This document shows, piece after piece, positions 34,870 through 43,291 of a stretch of 64,000 bases of DNA. Location: assembly GCA_022846035.1 (NCBI GenBank), contig AP025580.1, positions 1,178,001-1,242,000 on the forward strand, written 5' to 3'. The notes below the pieces were generated by a model that was not told the origin of the DNA, ran no database searches, and was given only the letters and a program-made list of their open reading frames with translations. The DNA comes from Christensenellaceae bacterium (GTDB lineage Bacteria > Bacillota > Clostridia > Christensenellales > Christensenellaceae). The stretch's first letter is position 1; every line of letters begins with the position of its first letter. The position numbers and the translations under genes were made by a program.

Positions 34870-35715
34870 TTACCAGTGATTCTTGATTTTACTTAGAACA
34901 TCGTTTTTAAATGCATCGATGCGCCGTGAGATAAATTCGCCTGGATCGGCGTCCGATGCCATCAATTCTGTAATATCCATACCGTAGGCGGCTTCCTCTA
35001 CTCTGTCGACGCCATGTGATGCAAGAAAGGTTGCATTTGCACGGCGCCGCCCAATCGCGGCCAAATCATACCGCTTGCCGCCGCAGATTTGTGAATCGAA
35101 CACGCCCAATACGGCATTTGCAATATTGGGATGCATTGCCGTATCAAAGATAAGCTTGTCCTCATCATTAAGCCAGTCAAGACTGCGCCATACTTCCATA
35201 GCATAAACTTTTTCAGGTTTTACGTCGTCCGGTATGTTTCTGAGCGCAAAAATCGTCCGCAAGGCCGTGGAAACATGCGTTTCGTGGCGATCCGCCAAAT
35301 TATGGGTCAGTACGATTTTCGGCTTGCATACAAGCAGGATCTTAATAATATCTCCTGTCAAATCGTGTTGTTCTGGATCCTTTACCTGTCCACTTGTATA
35401 TCCAAGTTGTATCTGCATGGAATAACCGCCTACGATCGCCGCGTTGTTTTGCTCGCGCATACGGAGCAAGCGCATCTGCTCATTGGTATATTCGCTGTAA
35501 AGCCCTGAACGCGGCGAACCTGCACCGTCTGTAGCGATTACGCTGGTAAACCATTCGTCTTCTTTTCCATAGCACTCGCCAATCGCGTGATAGGCCATAA
35601 TCTCCGTATCATCCTGATGCGCAGCAATACAAAGCATTGTGGTACGGGCAAGGGCTTCTTTAGGCTCCGCATGGTCTGGGACCATAACCTGTGCATTCTG
35701 ATTGAATAAATCCAT
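34870..35715 (-). CDS. PIG-L/LmbE-family N-acetylglucosamine-type deacetylase
   Basis: PIG-L enzymes are zinc hydrolases that remove N-acetyl groups from sugars. The 281-residue protein has the metal motif AHQDDTE (residues 32-38; family AHPDD, with Gln in place of Pro), ATDGAGSPRSG, and THNLADRHETHVSTA for the second part of the zinc site. No signal peptide, so it is cytoplasmic. It is the last gene of a tight five-gene operon; the gap to the dehydrogenase gene is 19 bases. The sugar substrate is unknown, and a bacillithiol role is not supported because no partner bsh genes are near. Confidence 0.85.
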   Translation of the reverse strand: MDLFNQNAQVMVPDHAEPKEALARTTMLCIAAHQDDTEIMAYHAIGECYGKEDEWFTSVIATDGAGSPRSGLYSEYTNEQMRLLRMREQNNAAIVGGYSMQIQLGYTSGQVKDPEQHDLTGDIIKILLVCKPKIVLTHNLADRHETHVSTALRTIFALRNIPDDVKPEKVYAMEVWRSLDWLNDEDKLIFDTAMHPNIANAVLGVFDSQICGGKRYDLAAIGRRRANATFLASHGVDRVEEAAYGMDITELMASDADPGEFISRRIDAFKNDVLSKIKNHW

Positions 35716-35734
35716 TTCTATTGCACCTTCTTAC

Positions 35735-36730
35735 TTAAAATGTGATAATTTTTCCTGTTTCCAATGATTGTTCGATACCCGAAACGATCTCTAGTACATT
35801 CCTGGATTCGCATACCGGAATCGGAGCTTCCGTTTTCCGCCGGATGGCACTGACATATGCCCGCACCTCCTCTTCAAAGGGATCGGGCTGAGGTACATCC
35901 ATCCTGGCCGGCTCACCGTCTTCGGGATAATACATAAGGTTTGCTGCCTGATTGCCGTCCTTAATATTAAATCCTGCGACAAAACGGTAATCAAGTGTGC
36001 CTTTGTCTCCGCATACGCGAAGTTCTATCGTGAAAGGATGTCCGCCTTTCATATCCATAGACGCTTCGCATACCGCTTTAAGGCCGTTTTTCCATTTTAG
36101 GTTAGAAGCGACATGGTTCCAGCAGCCGCTTTCGCTCTTAAATCCAACAGCATATACGCTCTTTGGCATTCCGAAGAGACTATATAAATAATCAATATCG
36201 TGAATATGGAGGTCATATAGTCCCCCGCCGCTCTTTTTCGGATCGGTATGCCAGGAAGACCAGTTTGGATGTTGCGCCAGGCGCGTTTCATAAATCATCC
36301 GCAACCTGCCGATTTTGTCCTCATGCAGCATGTTTTTTACCTGCACAAATTCCGGCCACCAGCGTACCGCCTGCGCCACCATGAAATAAACGCCGTTTAA
36401 ACGGCATGCCTGCGCCATGCGGTCAAAAGAATCAAGCGAAAGCGTAACAGGCTTTTCGCATAATACATTTATTTTTGCCTGCGCCGCCCTGATCACGTAT
36501 TTTTCATGCAGGAAAGTTGGAAGCGCCACGATTACAAGATCAGGACTCTCGTTTGCCACCATCTGCTCAAAAGACGGATACCAGGTACAACCCGCTTCTT
36601 GCGCTGCTTTTCTTCCGCGTGCCTCGTCCATTTCCACGATTGCCGCAAGCTTTACACCGTCGATATTGCGAATAGCTTTCGCGTGTGAACTGCCAATGAA
36701 TCCTGTCCCCAGAATCACGATACGAAACAT
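35735..36730 (-). CDS. Gfo/Idh/MocA-family NAD(P)-dependent sugar dehydrogenase
   Basis: The 331-residue protein has the N-terminal Rossmann motif IVILGTGFIGSSHAKAI, the family motif CEKPVTLSLD (EKP lysine near residue 93), and the C-terminal alpha/beta domain with GGGLYDLHIHDIDYLYSLFG. Family members oxidise sugars or glycosides at a ring hydroxyl. The ATG at 36730 is nine bases after AGG; the upstream open extension is not supported. It is four bases after the epimerase gene. Relatives in gut bacteria oxidise the 3-hydroxyl of glycosides before cleavage, which is one possible role here (inference). Confidence 0.88.
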   Translation of the reverse strand: MFRIVILGTGFIGSSHAKAIRNIDGVKLAAIVEMDEARGRKAAQEAGCTWYPSFEQMVANESPDLVIVALPTFLHEKYVIRAAQAKINVLCEKPVTLSLDSFDRMAQACRLNGVYFMVAQAVRWWPEFVQVKNMLHEDKIGRLRMIYETRLAQHPNWSSWHTDPKKSGGGLYDLHIHDIDYLYSLFGMPKSVYAVGFKSESGCWNHVASNLKWKNGLKAVCEASMDMKGGHPFTIELRVCGDKGTLDYRFVAGFNIKDGNQAANLMYYPEDGEPARMDVPQPDPFEEEVRAYVSAIRRKTEAPIPVCESRNVLEIVSGIEQSLETGKIITF

Positions 36731-36734
36731 ACTT

Positions 36735-37592
36735 TTATACCTGCCTTTCCGCCAAAAACCGGACTGCATGAGCGAGATCCTCCGCAGGGTCATTCCCCAC
36801 TTCCCGCTCGATGGTCAAAAAACCGTCATATCCGACGTCCCTGAGCGCATGCAGGTAAGCGTCGAAATCAACGGCTCCCTCTCCAAGCGGGGTCTCCAGG
36901 AAGTATTCCTTTAAATTCATATCGTCAATACCGCCCTGCGCAAAATAATCATATATCACCTGAGGATCGGTTTTCTTAAGCATGACACCGTCCTTAGCAT
37001 GCGTATGTACGATATAGTCCTGAAGCTCATAGACTCCTTGCACAGGATCGCAGCCAGTTACCATCACCAGGTTTGCGGGATCATAGTTTACACAAAATCC
37101 CTTGCTGCCGACGTCCTCCAGAAAGGCCCGCAGCACGGCCGGACTTTCCGGTCCCGTTTCCACCGCAAAGGCGGCGTCCATGCTTTGCGCAAATGCACCC
37201 AGCTCCCGGCAGGCGTCAAGTAACACCGCGTAGCGCTCAGAAGCGTTATCCTTTGGAACCACGCCGATATGCGTCGTGACTATATTACACGCCAGTTCCT
37301 TTGCAAGTTCTATGATTCGTTTCGACTTTTCAATCTTTGCCGGATTTTCTTCTTTTTTTGTAAATCCGTGGCCGCCGAGATCGCCGCAGATCGCAGCGAT
37401 TACCATACCGTGTGAGGTAATTCGGTCAAGAATATCCCGTTTTCGCTCAGGAGTAAGGTTCTCGGGCTTTATTTCCCCGTCCACCGCATAAGCCTGCACG
37501 CCCTGAACATGCAATGCTGCCGCAGCTTCAATGGCATGGTCGATTTCCAGCCGGAAAGAATCCAGCATAACACCCGTCCGAAACCGTTTCAT
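36735..37592 (-). CDS. Sugar phosphate isomerase/epimerase-family TIM-barrel protein
   Basis: The 285-residue protein has the xylose isomerase-like/AP endonuclease 2 fold: GVMLDSFRLEIDHAIEAAAALHVQGVQAY, IAAICGDLGGHGFT, VTTHIGVVP, FAVETGPESP, VNYDPANL, YIVHTHAKDGV and a final GFLTIEREVG. The conserved Glu, Asp, His and Glu metal ligands are present. Start at ATG 37592, set by GGAG seven bases upstream. It forms part of the five-gene operon and is likely to act with the adjacent Gfo/Idh/MocA dehydrogenase on a sugar. Confidence 0.85.
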   Translation of the reverse strand: MKRFRTGVMLDSFRLEIDHAIEAAAALHVQGVQAYAVDGEIKPENLTPERKRDILDRITSHGMVIAAICGDLGGHGFTKKEENPAKIEKSKRIIELAKELACNIVTTHIGVVPKDNASERYAVLLDACRELGAFAQSMDAAFAVETGPESPAVLRAFLEDVGSKGFCVNYDPANLVMVTGCDPVQGVYELQDYIVHTHAKDGVMLKKTDPQVIYDYFAQGGIDDMNLKEYFLETPLGEGAVDFDAYLHALRDVGYDGFLTIEREVGNDPAEDLAHAVRFLAERQV

Positions 37593-37611
37593 ATCCTGCT
37601 CCATTCCTATT

Positions 37612-39723
37612 CTAACGCAATTGTCCAAGCACATCTATCGGCATGTTGTTCATAACCGCGTGATTGGGGTTCATGAGCAGTTCCCCGTCTACATTAAGCC
37701 CCAATGCCGCGCCTTCTGTCACCGCGGCGTTCAGGTTACGCGGGCGCACCGCATCGCCTGCCGTAAGCACCTTGATACCCGCTTTTGTGAGTTCTTCAAA
37801 AAGCCCCGTGTTGGAACGGGTATGGCAGCTTACAACCGTGTCGATCGCCAAAGTGGTTTTATTGAAGTCTTTATCTTCAATCACGACTTCCCCATCGCGG
37901 ATTTCATATACATTTGAACTTTCGATCACATTGACCGGATATTTGAACGGCTTTGAATCCAGCGCTTCCGCATCTTCCTGCGCAAAACGTTTTCGCAATA
38001 CGTACATATGGATCACTTCCACACTCGATCCAAACTCGCGGTTCGGGGTCACCACCGTAACCTGTTTGCCGATTGAAGCCAAAAATGCCGCCGTATCCAC
38101 TGCTGCATAGTGGTCTCCCCATACGAGGACTTTCTCCCCTGTTTTTACATTCTTACGGTTACCGGGATTATATTCACAATTGACCTTTGGACAGGCGATC
38201 ACTTCTTCGAAGCCTAGAACGTTTTCTGATTTTCCGAAAACCTGCGGCACATACGAGGATGCGCCCGTTGCATTGAGCACAATATCATATTCTCTAAGCT
38301 GCTCGACCGTGGGCTGCGTATTTAACCTGACCTCGACCTTAAGCTCGCTGATCTGGTTACGGATCCAGTCCGCGTACCATTTCATTTTTTCTTTTCCCGG
38401 AACCAGGCAACATCCGAGGATCGCGCCGCCCAGCTCTCCCGTTTTTTCGAACAACGTTACCTTATGCCCGCGTACCGTAGCGATGCGCGCTGCTTCCATA
38501 CCGGCAGGACCGCCGCCCACGACTGCAATGTTAGCGGGCGTATTTGTCTTGCCCATATTATCGAATATCTCGTTTCCACATGCCGGATTAATGGCGCAGC
38601 CAATTTCTTTTTTGGCCATCATCGACTCCTGCCAGCAGCCTGTGAGGCAGGAAATACAACGGCGTATCTCCTTGGTTTTTCCATAATATGCCTTAACCGG
38701 CCAATATGGATCCGCTAAGATCTGGCGGGAAAGACCTACCATATCCGTTTTGCCTTCTTCCACCAACTTGTCGCAAAATTCCGGATTACGCAGGGAATGA
38801 CTGTTGATCACAGGAATTTGAACCACTTTTTTAATCGCTTCCGATGCGTAAGCCGTCCATCCCTCCGGATAGTACATCGGATCAAACCCTGCGCCTGGGC
38901 TTTCCTGCACACACTGACTTAAATCCAGCGCCGCTACGCCCGCTTGTTCAAAAGTTTTCGCGACCATCAAGCTTTCTTCCAGCTCACGGCCGCCGGGTAC
39001 CCATTCATCCACTGAATACCGCACCAAAACAGGAAAATCCTTGCCGCATTTTTTGTGAATCTGATCGATAATCGCCAGCGGGAAACGCATGCGGTTTTCA
39101 AAACTGCCGCCAAAACGGTCGATACGGCGGTTGAGCAATGGGCTCATAAATTGTGAAATCAGGTATCCGTGAGCCGCGTGCAGCTCGACGGCATCAAAAC
39201 CCGCCTGTTTTACGCGCCAGGCTGCCTCCGAAAATTTGTCAACCATTTCCAGGACTTCTTCCGTCGCCATCGCGCGCACGGGTTTACCCTTTTCCTCGGC
39301 ATTTTCATAAACGATCTCGTGTCCTGCCGACCACGGCAGCTTGATTACCATATCATTCGTGGACATCGTGTTATAACGCGGGATTGCGCACTGGCGGCCC
39401 GGATGCTGCAATTGAACGGCGCACTTTGCTCCGTAACGGTGCATACTGGCGGCCAGCCTGGTAAGCCCGGGGATATAGTTATCCGCGTCCGCTACAAAAC
39501 AGGTAACGGTGGGGCGTCCTGTTTTGGAATCAGGCGTTGTCGCCCCGACGATGATAAATCCAGTTCCGCCTTTCGCGATCTCGCCGTGATGATGCAAATC
39601 CCGCTCGCTCACCGAGCCGTCCGCGTTGGACGAGCTAATATCCGTCGGAACATGCACAATACGGTTGGGCACTTCAAAATTCCCTATTTTTATCGGCTGA
39701 AATAAATGTTCAAAATGTTTCAT
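37612..39723 (-). CDS. Old Yellow Enzyme-type NADH:flavin oxidoreductase with FeS and FAD domains (dienoyl-CoA reductase/BaiCD-like)
   Basis: The 703-residue protein has three parts. An FMN TIM barrel (residues 1-340) has VQLQHPGRQC and the active-site region AAHGYLISQF. A 4Fe-4S site has Cys356, 359, 363 and 376 (CISCLTGC...C). A FAD/NAD(P) domain contains VVGGGPAGME (about 401-410). This is the layout of 2,4-dienoyl-CoA reductase, trimethylamine dehydrogenase and the bile-acid BaiCD and isoflavone-reductase enzymes of gut anaerobes (family knowledge). The substrate is probably an unsaturated carbonyl compound, but it cannot be decided from sequence. Gap to the upstream gene is 28 bases. Confidence 0.88.
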   Translation of the reverse strand: MKHFEHLFQPIKIGNFEVPNRIVHVPTDISSSNADGSVSERDLHHHGEIAKGGTGFIIVGATTPDSKTGRPTVTCFVADADNYIPGLTRLAASMHRYGAKCAVQLQHPGRQCAIPRYNTMSTNDMVIKLPWSAGHEIVYENAEEKGKPVRAMATEEVLEMVDKFSEAAWRVKQAGFDAVELHAAHGYLISQFMSPLLNRRIDRFGGSFENRMRFPLAIIDQIHKKCGKDFPVLVRYSVDEWVPGGRELEESLMVAKTFEQAGVAALDLSQCVQESPGAGFDPMYYPEGWTAYASEAIKKVVQIPVINSHSLRNPEFCDKLVEEGKTDMVGLSRQILADPYWPVKAYYGKTKEIRRCISCLTGCWQESMMAKKEIGCAINPACGNEIFDNMGKTNTPANIAVVGGGPAGMEAARIATVRGHKVTLFEKTGELGGAILGCCLVPGKEKMKWYADWIRNQISELKVEVRLNTQPTVEQLREYDIVLNATGASSYVPQVFGKSENVLGFEEVIACPKVNCEYNPGNRKNVKTGEKVLVWGDHYAAVDTAAFLASIGKQVTVVTPNREFGSSVEVIHMYVLRKRFAQEDAEALDSKPFKYPVNVIESSNVYEIRDGEVVIEDKDFNKTTLAIDTVVSCHTRSNTGLFEELTKAGIKVLTAGDAVRPRNLNAAVTEGAALGLNVDGELLMNPNHAVMNNMPIDVLGQLR

Positions 39724-39751
39724 AATATTTCCCTTCTTTCACAATTCTTCG

Positions 39752-40579
39752 TTACAGAACGATGCCAAAATGTTCGTAGAGAGCTTTATCATATTCTTCC
39801 CTGGTATAGGCGCGGCAGGCAATCACTCCGTCAGGAGTAAAACGGCGGAATTCCGGAACCATTTTTCCATTGTCATCCAATACCTCAGTCATTGTATTAC
39901 GGCCTTTCTTGGTGCGGATATACACCATCGTGATATTTTTAAAGATAGAATCCGGATGAGTTACACACCAATGATTGGGCATTTCAAAATCGATCGGGAA
40001 CTGCGGATCTTCGGTAAAAGAATAAATCCGGTTCCACTCTCCCTTGTGCATTCCCTGAACCAACCATCCCAAGGCCGGATGGCGAATCATGCGGTAGTCT
40101 TCGCCATCAATATTTTGTATGGTATCCGCTTCGATCAAAATTGGCCACACAGGAGCCTGTACGCCCACGCCTACGTCGCAGATATAGTTTTTCCCATCAA
40201 GCGCCACGCGGGCAATCCTGTGCCGCCTCATGGGCATTTCCAAGGGTTCTCCCTCAAGGTACCGCCCATAATATTCCACGACATCAAAGCCGAGCCTGCG
40301 GAGCAGCCAGGCGAAGAGTCCGTTTAGCTCAAAGCAATACCCGCCTCTTCTCCGGTTCACGATTTTATCATAAATATCCGGCAGGCTGACGGAGATGTAT
40401 TTTCCGGCCCGAATATCGAGATCTTCATAAGGAACGGAATATACATGCGCTTTTTGAAGTCCTTTCAGGGTTTCCATATTCGGCTCAAGCGGCCCGCAAT
40501 ACCCGATCCTGTCAAGATAGCCCTGCACCTTAAGGCCCTCGGCATCATCATTGAAGTATTTCTTTAACTCATCTGCCAT
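39752..40579 (-). CDS. Arylamine N-acetyltransferase-family protein
   Basis: NAT enzymes acetylate aromatic amines and hydrazines from acetyl-CoA. The 275-residue protein has the catalytic triad Cys82 (RRGGYCFELN), His120 (MRRHRIARV) and Asp135 (ICDVGVGV) in the usual order. The ATG at 40579 follows AGGA. It is the first gene of an AraC-adjacent operon. The C-terminal third is divergent, so the acyl donor and acceptor are unknown, and an amide or ester-bond-forming role on an aglycone is also possible. Confidence 0.88.
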   Translation of the reverse strand: MADELKKYFNDDAEGLKVQGYLDRIGYCGPLEPNMETLKGLQKAHVYSVPYEDLDIRAGKYISVSLPDIYDKIVNRRRGGYCFELNGLFAWLLRRLGFDVVEYYGRYLEGEPLEMPMRRHRIARVALDGKNYICDVGVGVQAPVWPILIEADTIQNIDGEDYRMIRHPALGWLVQGMHKGEWNRIYSFTEDPQFPIDFEMPNHWCVTHPDSIFKNITMVYIRTKKGRNTMTEVLDDNGKMVPEFRRFTPDGVIACRAYTREEYDKALYEHFGIVL

Positions 40580-40607
40580 ATTCAATTCCTTTCTAAAAAT
40601 CAATATG

Positions 40608-40619
40608 TATCACGTGATA
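40608..40619. promoter_or_regulatory. 12-base palindrome downstream of the five-gene operon promoter
   Basis: TATCACGTGATA is a perfect palindrome between the -10 (40645-40650, TATAAT on the minus strand) and the NAT gene, at about +22 to +33 of the predicted transcript. It could be an operator. Confidence 0.4.
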
Positions 40620-40644
40620 TATGAATACTGCTTAGTCTATTCTC

Positions 40645-40650
40645 ATTATA
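40645..40650 (-). promoter_or_regulatory. -10 box of the five-gene operon
   Basis: Minus-strand TATAAT with no good -35; the preceding sequence is the terminator of the araC-like gene. Activation by the neighbouring AraC protein would fit (inference). Confidence 0.4.
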
Positions 40651-40651
40651 C

Positions 40652-40683
40652 AAAAAAGGAGTGTTTCTAAACAATAACACTCC
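40652..40683 (-). terminator. Terminator after the AraC-like regulator
   Basis: Minus-strand GGAGTGTT pairs with AACACTCC around a ten-base loop, followed by six T residues, 26 bases after the regulator stop. Confidence 0.85.
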
Positions 40684-40709
40684 CGCCGCATATATTATCA
40701 TTTATATTG

Positions 40710-41585
40710 TCATTTTTGATACTTTACCTGGTTGATATTGCGGTATTCCGCAGGCGACATAAAAACAAATTTGTGAAACACCTTATAAAACTGGTTCATA
40801 TTGGTATAGCCGGATAAATTAGCAATTGTATTGATACTGTCGTCCGTTGTCAAAAGTAGCTTTTTCGCCTTGGTTAAACGCAGGAAAGTAATATATTCCT
40901 TAAAAGGCATGCGCATTGTCTCTTTAAAAAGGCTACGGAAAGAAGATTCGCTCATATGCAATATACCCGCGACCTCTTGTACGGTAATTGCTTCGTCGAA
41001 ATGCTGGTTGATATAAGCCACGGCATCGGATACCTTTGCGTGCCGTATACTGTCTGGCGTGTAGTATTCTTTATATGTTTGCTGATAATGCCGCATTAAA
41101 AGCGCCAGTATTTTTTTAAGCTGCGCATCCAGTTCGTGCCGATAGGCCGTTTCCCTCTGGTTCCATGTTTCGCGCAGGGCCAGAATTTCCTTTCCGATCT
41201 CCCGCGCAATCGGCAGATCATGTTTGATCCGGTTTTCAAAGGTTTTTGTATTATAATAAAATGGGTACAGGTATTCAAAATCAAACTGCCTGCTGCCGGG
41301 CGCGGCAACTAGCGCGGGCAGGAAAATAACAAAAATATAATCCGTCTGTTCATCAGGCTCGGAAATCGCTACATGGTTTTCGAAATCGCTGACGATAAAA
41401 ATATCTCCCGCATGAACCGTGTATTCCCTGTTGGTGAAAATGAACCTGCCGCTTCCGCCCGTGCACAGCACGATCTGCAAATAGTTATGCCAGTGTATTC
41501 TTTCGTGGTCGCCTTTAGTAACGAAATCCAGAACGCTCAAGGGAAATTCCGGATCCATTTCATAATTCCAAAAGAAACTGCTCAA
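40710..41585 (-). CDS. AraC-family transcriptional regulator with cupin sensor domain
   Basis: The 291-residue protein has an N-terminal cupin-like domain (residues 20-130: HWHNYLQIVLCTGG, YTVHAGDIFIVSDFENHVA) and a C-terminal AraC double helix-turn-helix (about 190-288: ITVQEVAGILHMSESSFRSLFKE and SINTIANLSGYTNMNQFYKVFHKF). The start is TTG at 41585, nine bases after GGAG. It is transcribed in the same direction as, and just upstream of, the five-gene operon but separated by a terminator, so it is likely its local regulator (inference). Confidence 0.9.
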   Translation of the reverse strand: MSSFFWNYEMDPEFPLSVLDFVTKGDHERIHWHNYLQIVLCTGGSGRFIFTNREYTVHAGDIFIVSDFENHVAISEPDEQTDYIFVIFLPALVAAPGSRQFDFEYLYPFYYNTKTFENRIKHDLPIAREIGKEILALRETWNQRETAYRHELDAQLKKILALLMRHYQQTYKEYYTPDSIRHAKVSDAVAYINQHFDEAITVQEVAGILHMSESSFRSLFKETMRMPFKEYITFLRLTKAKKLLLTTDDSINTIANLSGYTNMNQFYKVFHKFVFMSPAEYRNINQVKYQK

Positions 41586-41619
41586 AGGAGTTTACTCCCG
41601 TTCCAAAAGTATTTATTCC

Positions 41620-41648
41620 ATCATAACACGTTTGAAAAACAGATACAA
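41620..41648 (-). promoter_or_regulatory. Promoter of the AraC-like regulator
   Basis: Minus strand extended -10 TGTTATGAT (hexamer 41620-41625) with TTGTAT (41643-41648) at 17 bases; the -35 is poor. Confidence 0.4.
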
Positions 41649-41662
41649 AACATTTTAAACTT

Positions 41663-41690
41663 AAAAAGCATCGCTTCTGCGATGCTTTTT
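41663..41690 (-). terminator. Terminator after citrate synthase
   Basis: AAAAAGCATCGC (41663-41674) and GCGATGCTTTTT (41679-41690) form a perfect 12-base stem with a TTCT loop in the + reading, 13 bases after the gltA stop; T-tracts exist on both strands. Confidence 0.88.
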
Positions 41691-41703
41691 AGGGAATTTA
41701 ATC

Positions 41704-43068
41704 CTATCGTTCTGCCAACGGCACATAATCCCTTGCTTCCTGGATATTCTTGTAAGCCGGACGGATAATTTTACCCGCATTGGAAAGCTCTTCGATACGG
41801 TGCGCGCTCCAGCCTGCAATACGCGCAATGGCAAAGATGGGCGTAAATAGCTCTGTCGGCAACTTTAACATGCTGTATACAAATCCACTGTAAAAGTCCA
41901 CGTTCGCGCTGACGCCCTTATAGATCTTTCTTTCCTTGGCAATAACCTCGGGCGCGAGACGCTCCACCAGCGTGTAGAGCTGGAATTCTTTGGAAAGGCC
42001 TTTTTCTTCCGAGAGATTCTGCACAAAACTCTTGAATATATCTGCGCGCGGGTCGGAAAGAGAGTAGACCGCATGTCCCATACCGTATATAAGGCCTGCC
42101 TTATCGAACGCTTGCTTGTTGAGCAGCTTGGCCAGGTAATCCTTTACTTCGCTTTCGCTGGTCCAGTCAGTAAGGTTTTTCTTCATATCCTCAATCATCT
42201 GCACAACCTTGATATTGGCGCCACCATGCTTAGGCCCTTTCAAAGAACCCAGCGAAGCGGCCACGGACGAATAGGTGTCCGTACCGGACGAGGAAACCAC
42301 ATGCGTCGTAAAGGTCGAATTGTTACCGCCGCCATGCTCTGCGTGCAGAACCAGCGAAACGTCTAGGATATGCGCTTCAAGCTCCGTATATTTGCTGTCC
42401 GGACGCAGAAGATGCAGAATATTTTCTGCAGTGGAAAGTTCCGGATCCGGAACATGGATAAACAGGCTTTGTCCGTCATGATAGTGCCGGTATGCCTGGT
42501 ATCCGTAAACAGAGAAGAGCGGAAACAGCGCGATCATCTGCAAAGACTGACGCAAAACGTTGGGGATCGAAATATCGTTTGCCTTTTCGTCGTAAGCATA
42601 AAGCGTCAGGACGCTGCGGGCAAGCGTATTCATCATATCAGCGCTGGGCGCTTTCATAATAATGTCGCGCACAAAATTTGTAGGCAGCGTACGGTAATGC
42701 GCAAGAAGCTTCTGAAAATCCGAAAGCTGTGCTTTATCCGGCATATCGCCCGTCAAGAGCAAATATACCACTTCTTCAAAGCCGAAGCGTTTTTCCTGTA
42801 TAAATCCCTTGACAATATCCTTAATATTAATTCCACGGTAAAAAAGCTTACCTTCGCAAGGAACCAATTCATCCCCTTCCCTAATAAAGGACTGTATGTC
42901 GGAAATACGGGTAAGGCCCGCAAGCACGCCTTGTCCGCTTAAGTCGCGCAGACCGCGTTTCACCTGATACTTTGTATATAATTCCGGATTGATCGCTCCT
43001 GTTTGCATAATTTTTTCTGTCAAGCCATAGATCTCCGGTGTAATATCTGAAATACGGCTATTTTCCAT
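41704..43068 (-). CDS. gltA: Citrate synthase (Si-type)
   Basis: This enzyme condenses oxaloacetate and acetyl-CoA to citrate, or propionyl-CoA for a 2-methylcitrate relative. The 454-residue protein has the catalytic histidines in LHAEHGGGNNSTF and GMGHAVYSLSDPR and the GPKHGGAN region, plus the C-terminal arginine-containing helix AGWSAHRIEEL. Shine-Dalgarno AAGGAGG before the ATG at 43068. It sits 220 bases downstream of the malic enzyme gene, separated by a terminator, so it is a separate transcript. No aconitase or isocitrate dehydrogenase is in view. Confidence 0.93.
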   Translation of the reverse strand: MENSRISDITPEIYGLTEKIMQTGAINPELYTKYQVKRGLRDLSGQGVLAGLTRISDIQSFIREGDELVPCEGKLFYRGINIKDIVKGFIQEKRFGFEEVVYLLLTGDMPDKAQLSDFQKLLAHYRTLPTNFVRDIIMKAPSADMMNTLARSVLTLYAYDEKANDISIPNVLRQSLQMIALFPLFSVYGYQAYRHYHDGQSLFIHVPDPELSTAENILHLLRPDSKYTELEAHILDVSLVLHAEHGGGNNSTFTTHVVSSSGTDTYSSVAASLGSLKGPKHGGANIKVVQMIEDMKKNLTDWTSESEVKDYLAKLLNKQAFDKAGLIYGMGHAVYSLSDPRADIFKSFVQNLSEEKGLSKEFQLYTLVERLAPEVIAKERKIYKGVSANVDFYSGFVYSMLKLPTELFTPIFAIARIAGWSAHRIEELSNAGKIIRPAYKNIQEARDYVPLAER

Positions 43069-43104
43069 TCCATAATCCTCCTTCTTTTTCGTAAAATGTA
43101 GTTG

Positions 43105-43117
43105 ACACTTCCAGTGT
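43105..43117. repeat. Short inverted repeat in the gltA leader region
   Basis: ACACT and AGTGT are separated by three bases, 37 bases before the gltA ATG. Low information; the 223-base gap otherwise holds only the malic enzyme terminator and A/T-rich sequence. Confidence 0.25.
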
Positions 43118-43244
43118 TTAGAGATACAATTGCATATGGTACAAGGCGTACCGGAAACAATCCCCTAAAAATGCTTATTTATTCATTATACATCAAATTG
43201 CGTGTTATGTAACGCTTTTTTATTGTTTCATTAAAAAAATAAGT

Positions 43245-43271
43245 AAAAAACCGCTTTATTAAGCGGTTTTT
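43245..43271 (-). terminator. Terminator after malic enzyme
   Basis: AAAACCGCTT pairs with AAGCGGTTTT across a TATT loop with A/T tracts on both sides, 20 bases after the malic enzyme stop. Confidence 0.87.
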
Positions 43272-43291
43272 CTTGTTATCCTAAAAGATGG

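Noticed and set aside
43069-43291. Small RNA or riboswitch in the 223-base gltA upstream gap
   Set aside because: Only the malic enzyme terminator and a short 5-base inverted repeat are seen; no extended paired structure.
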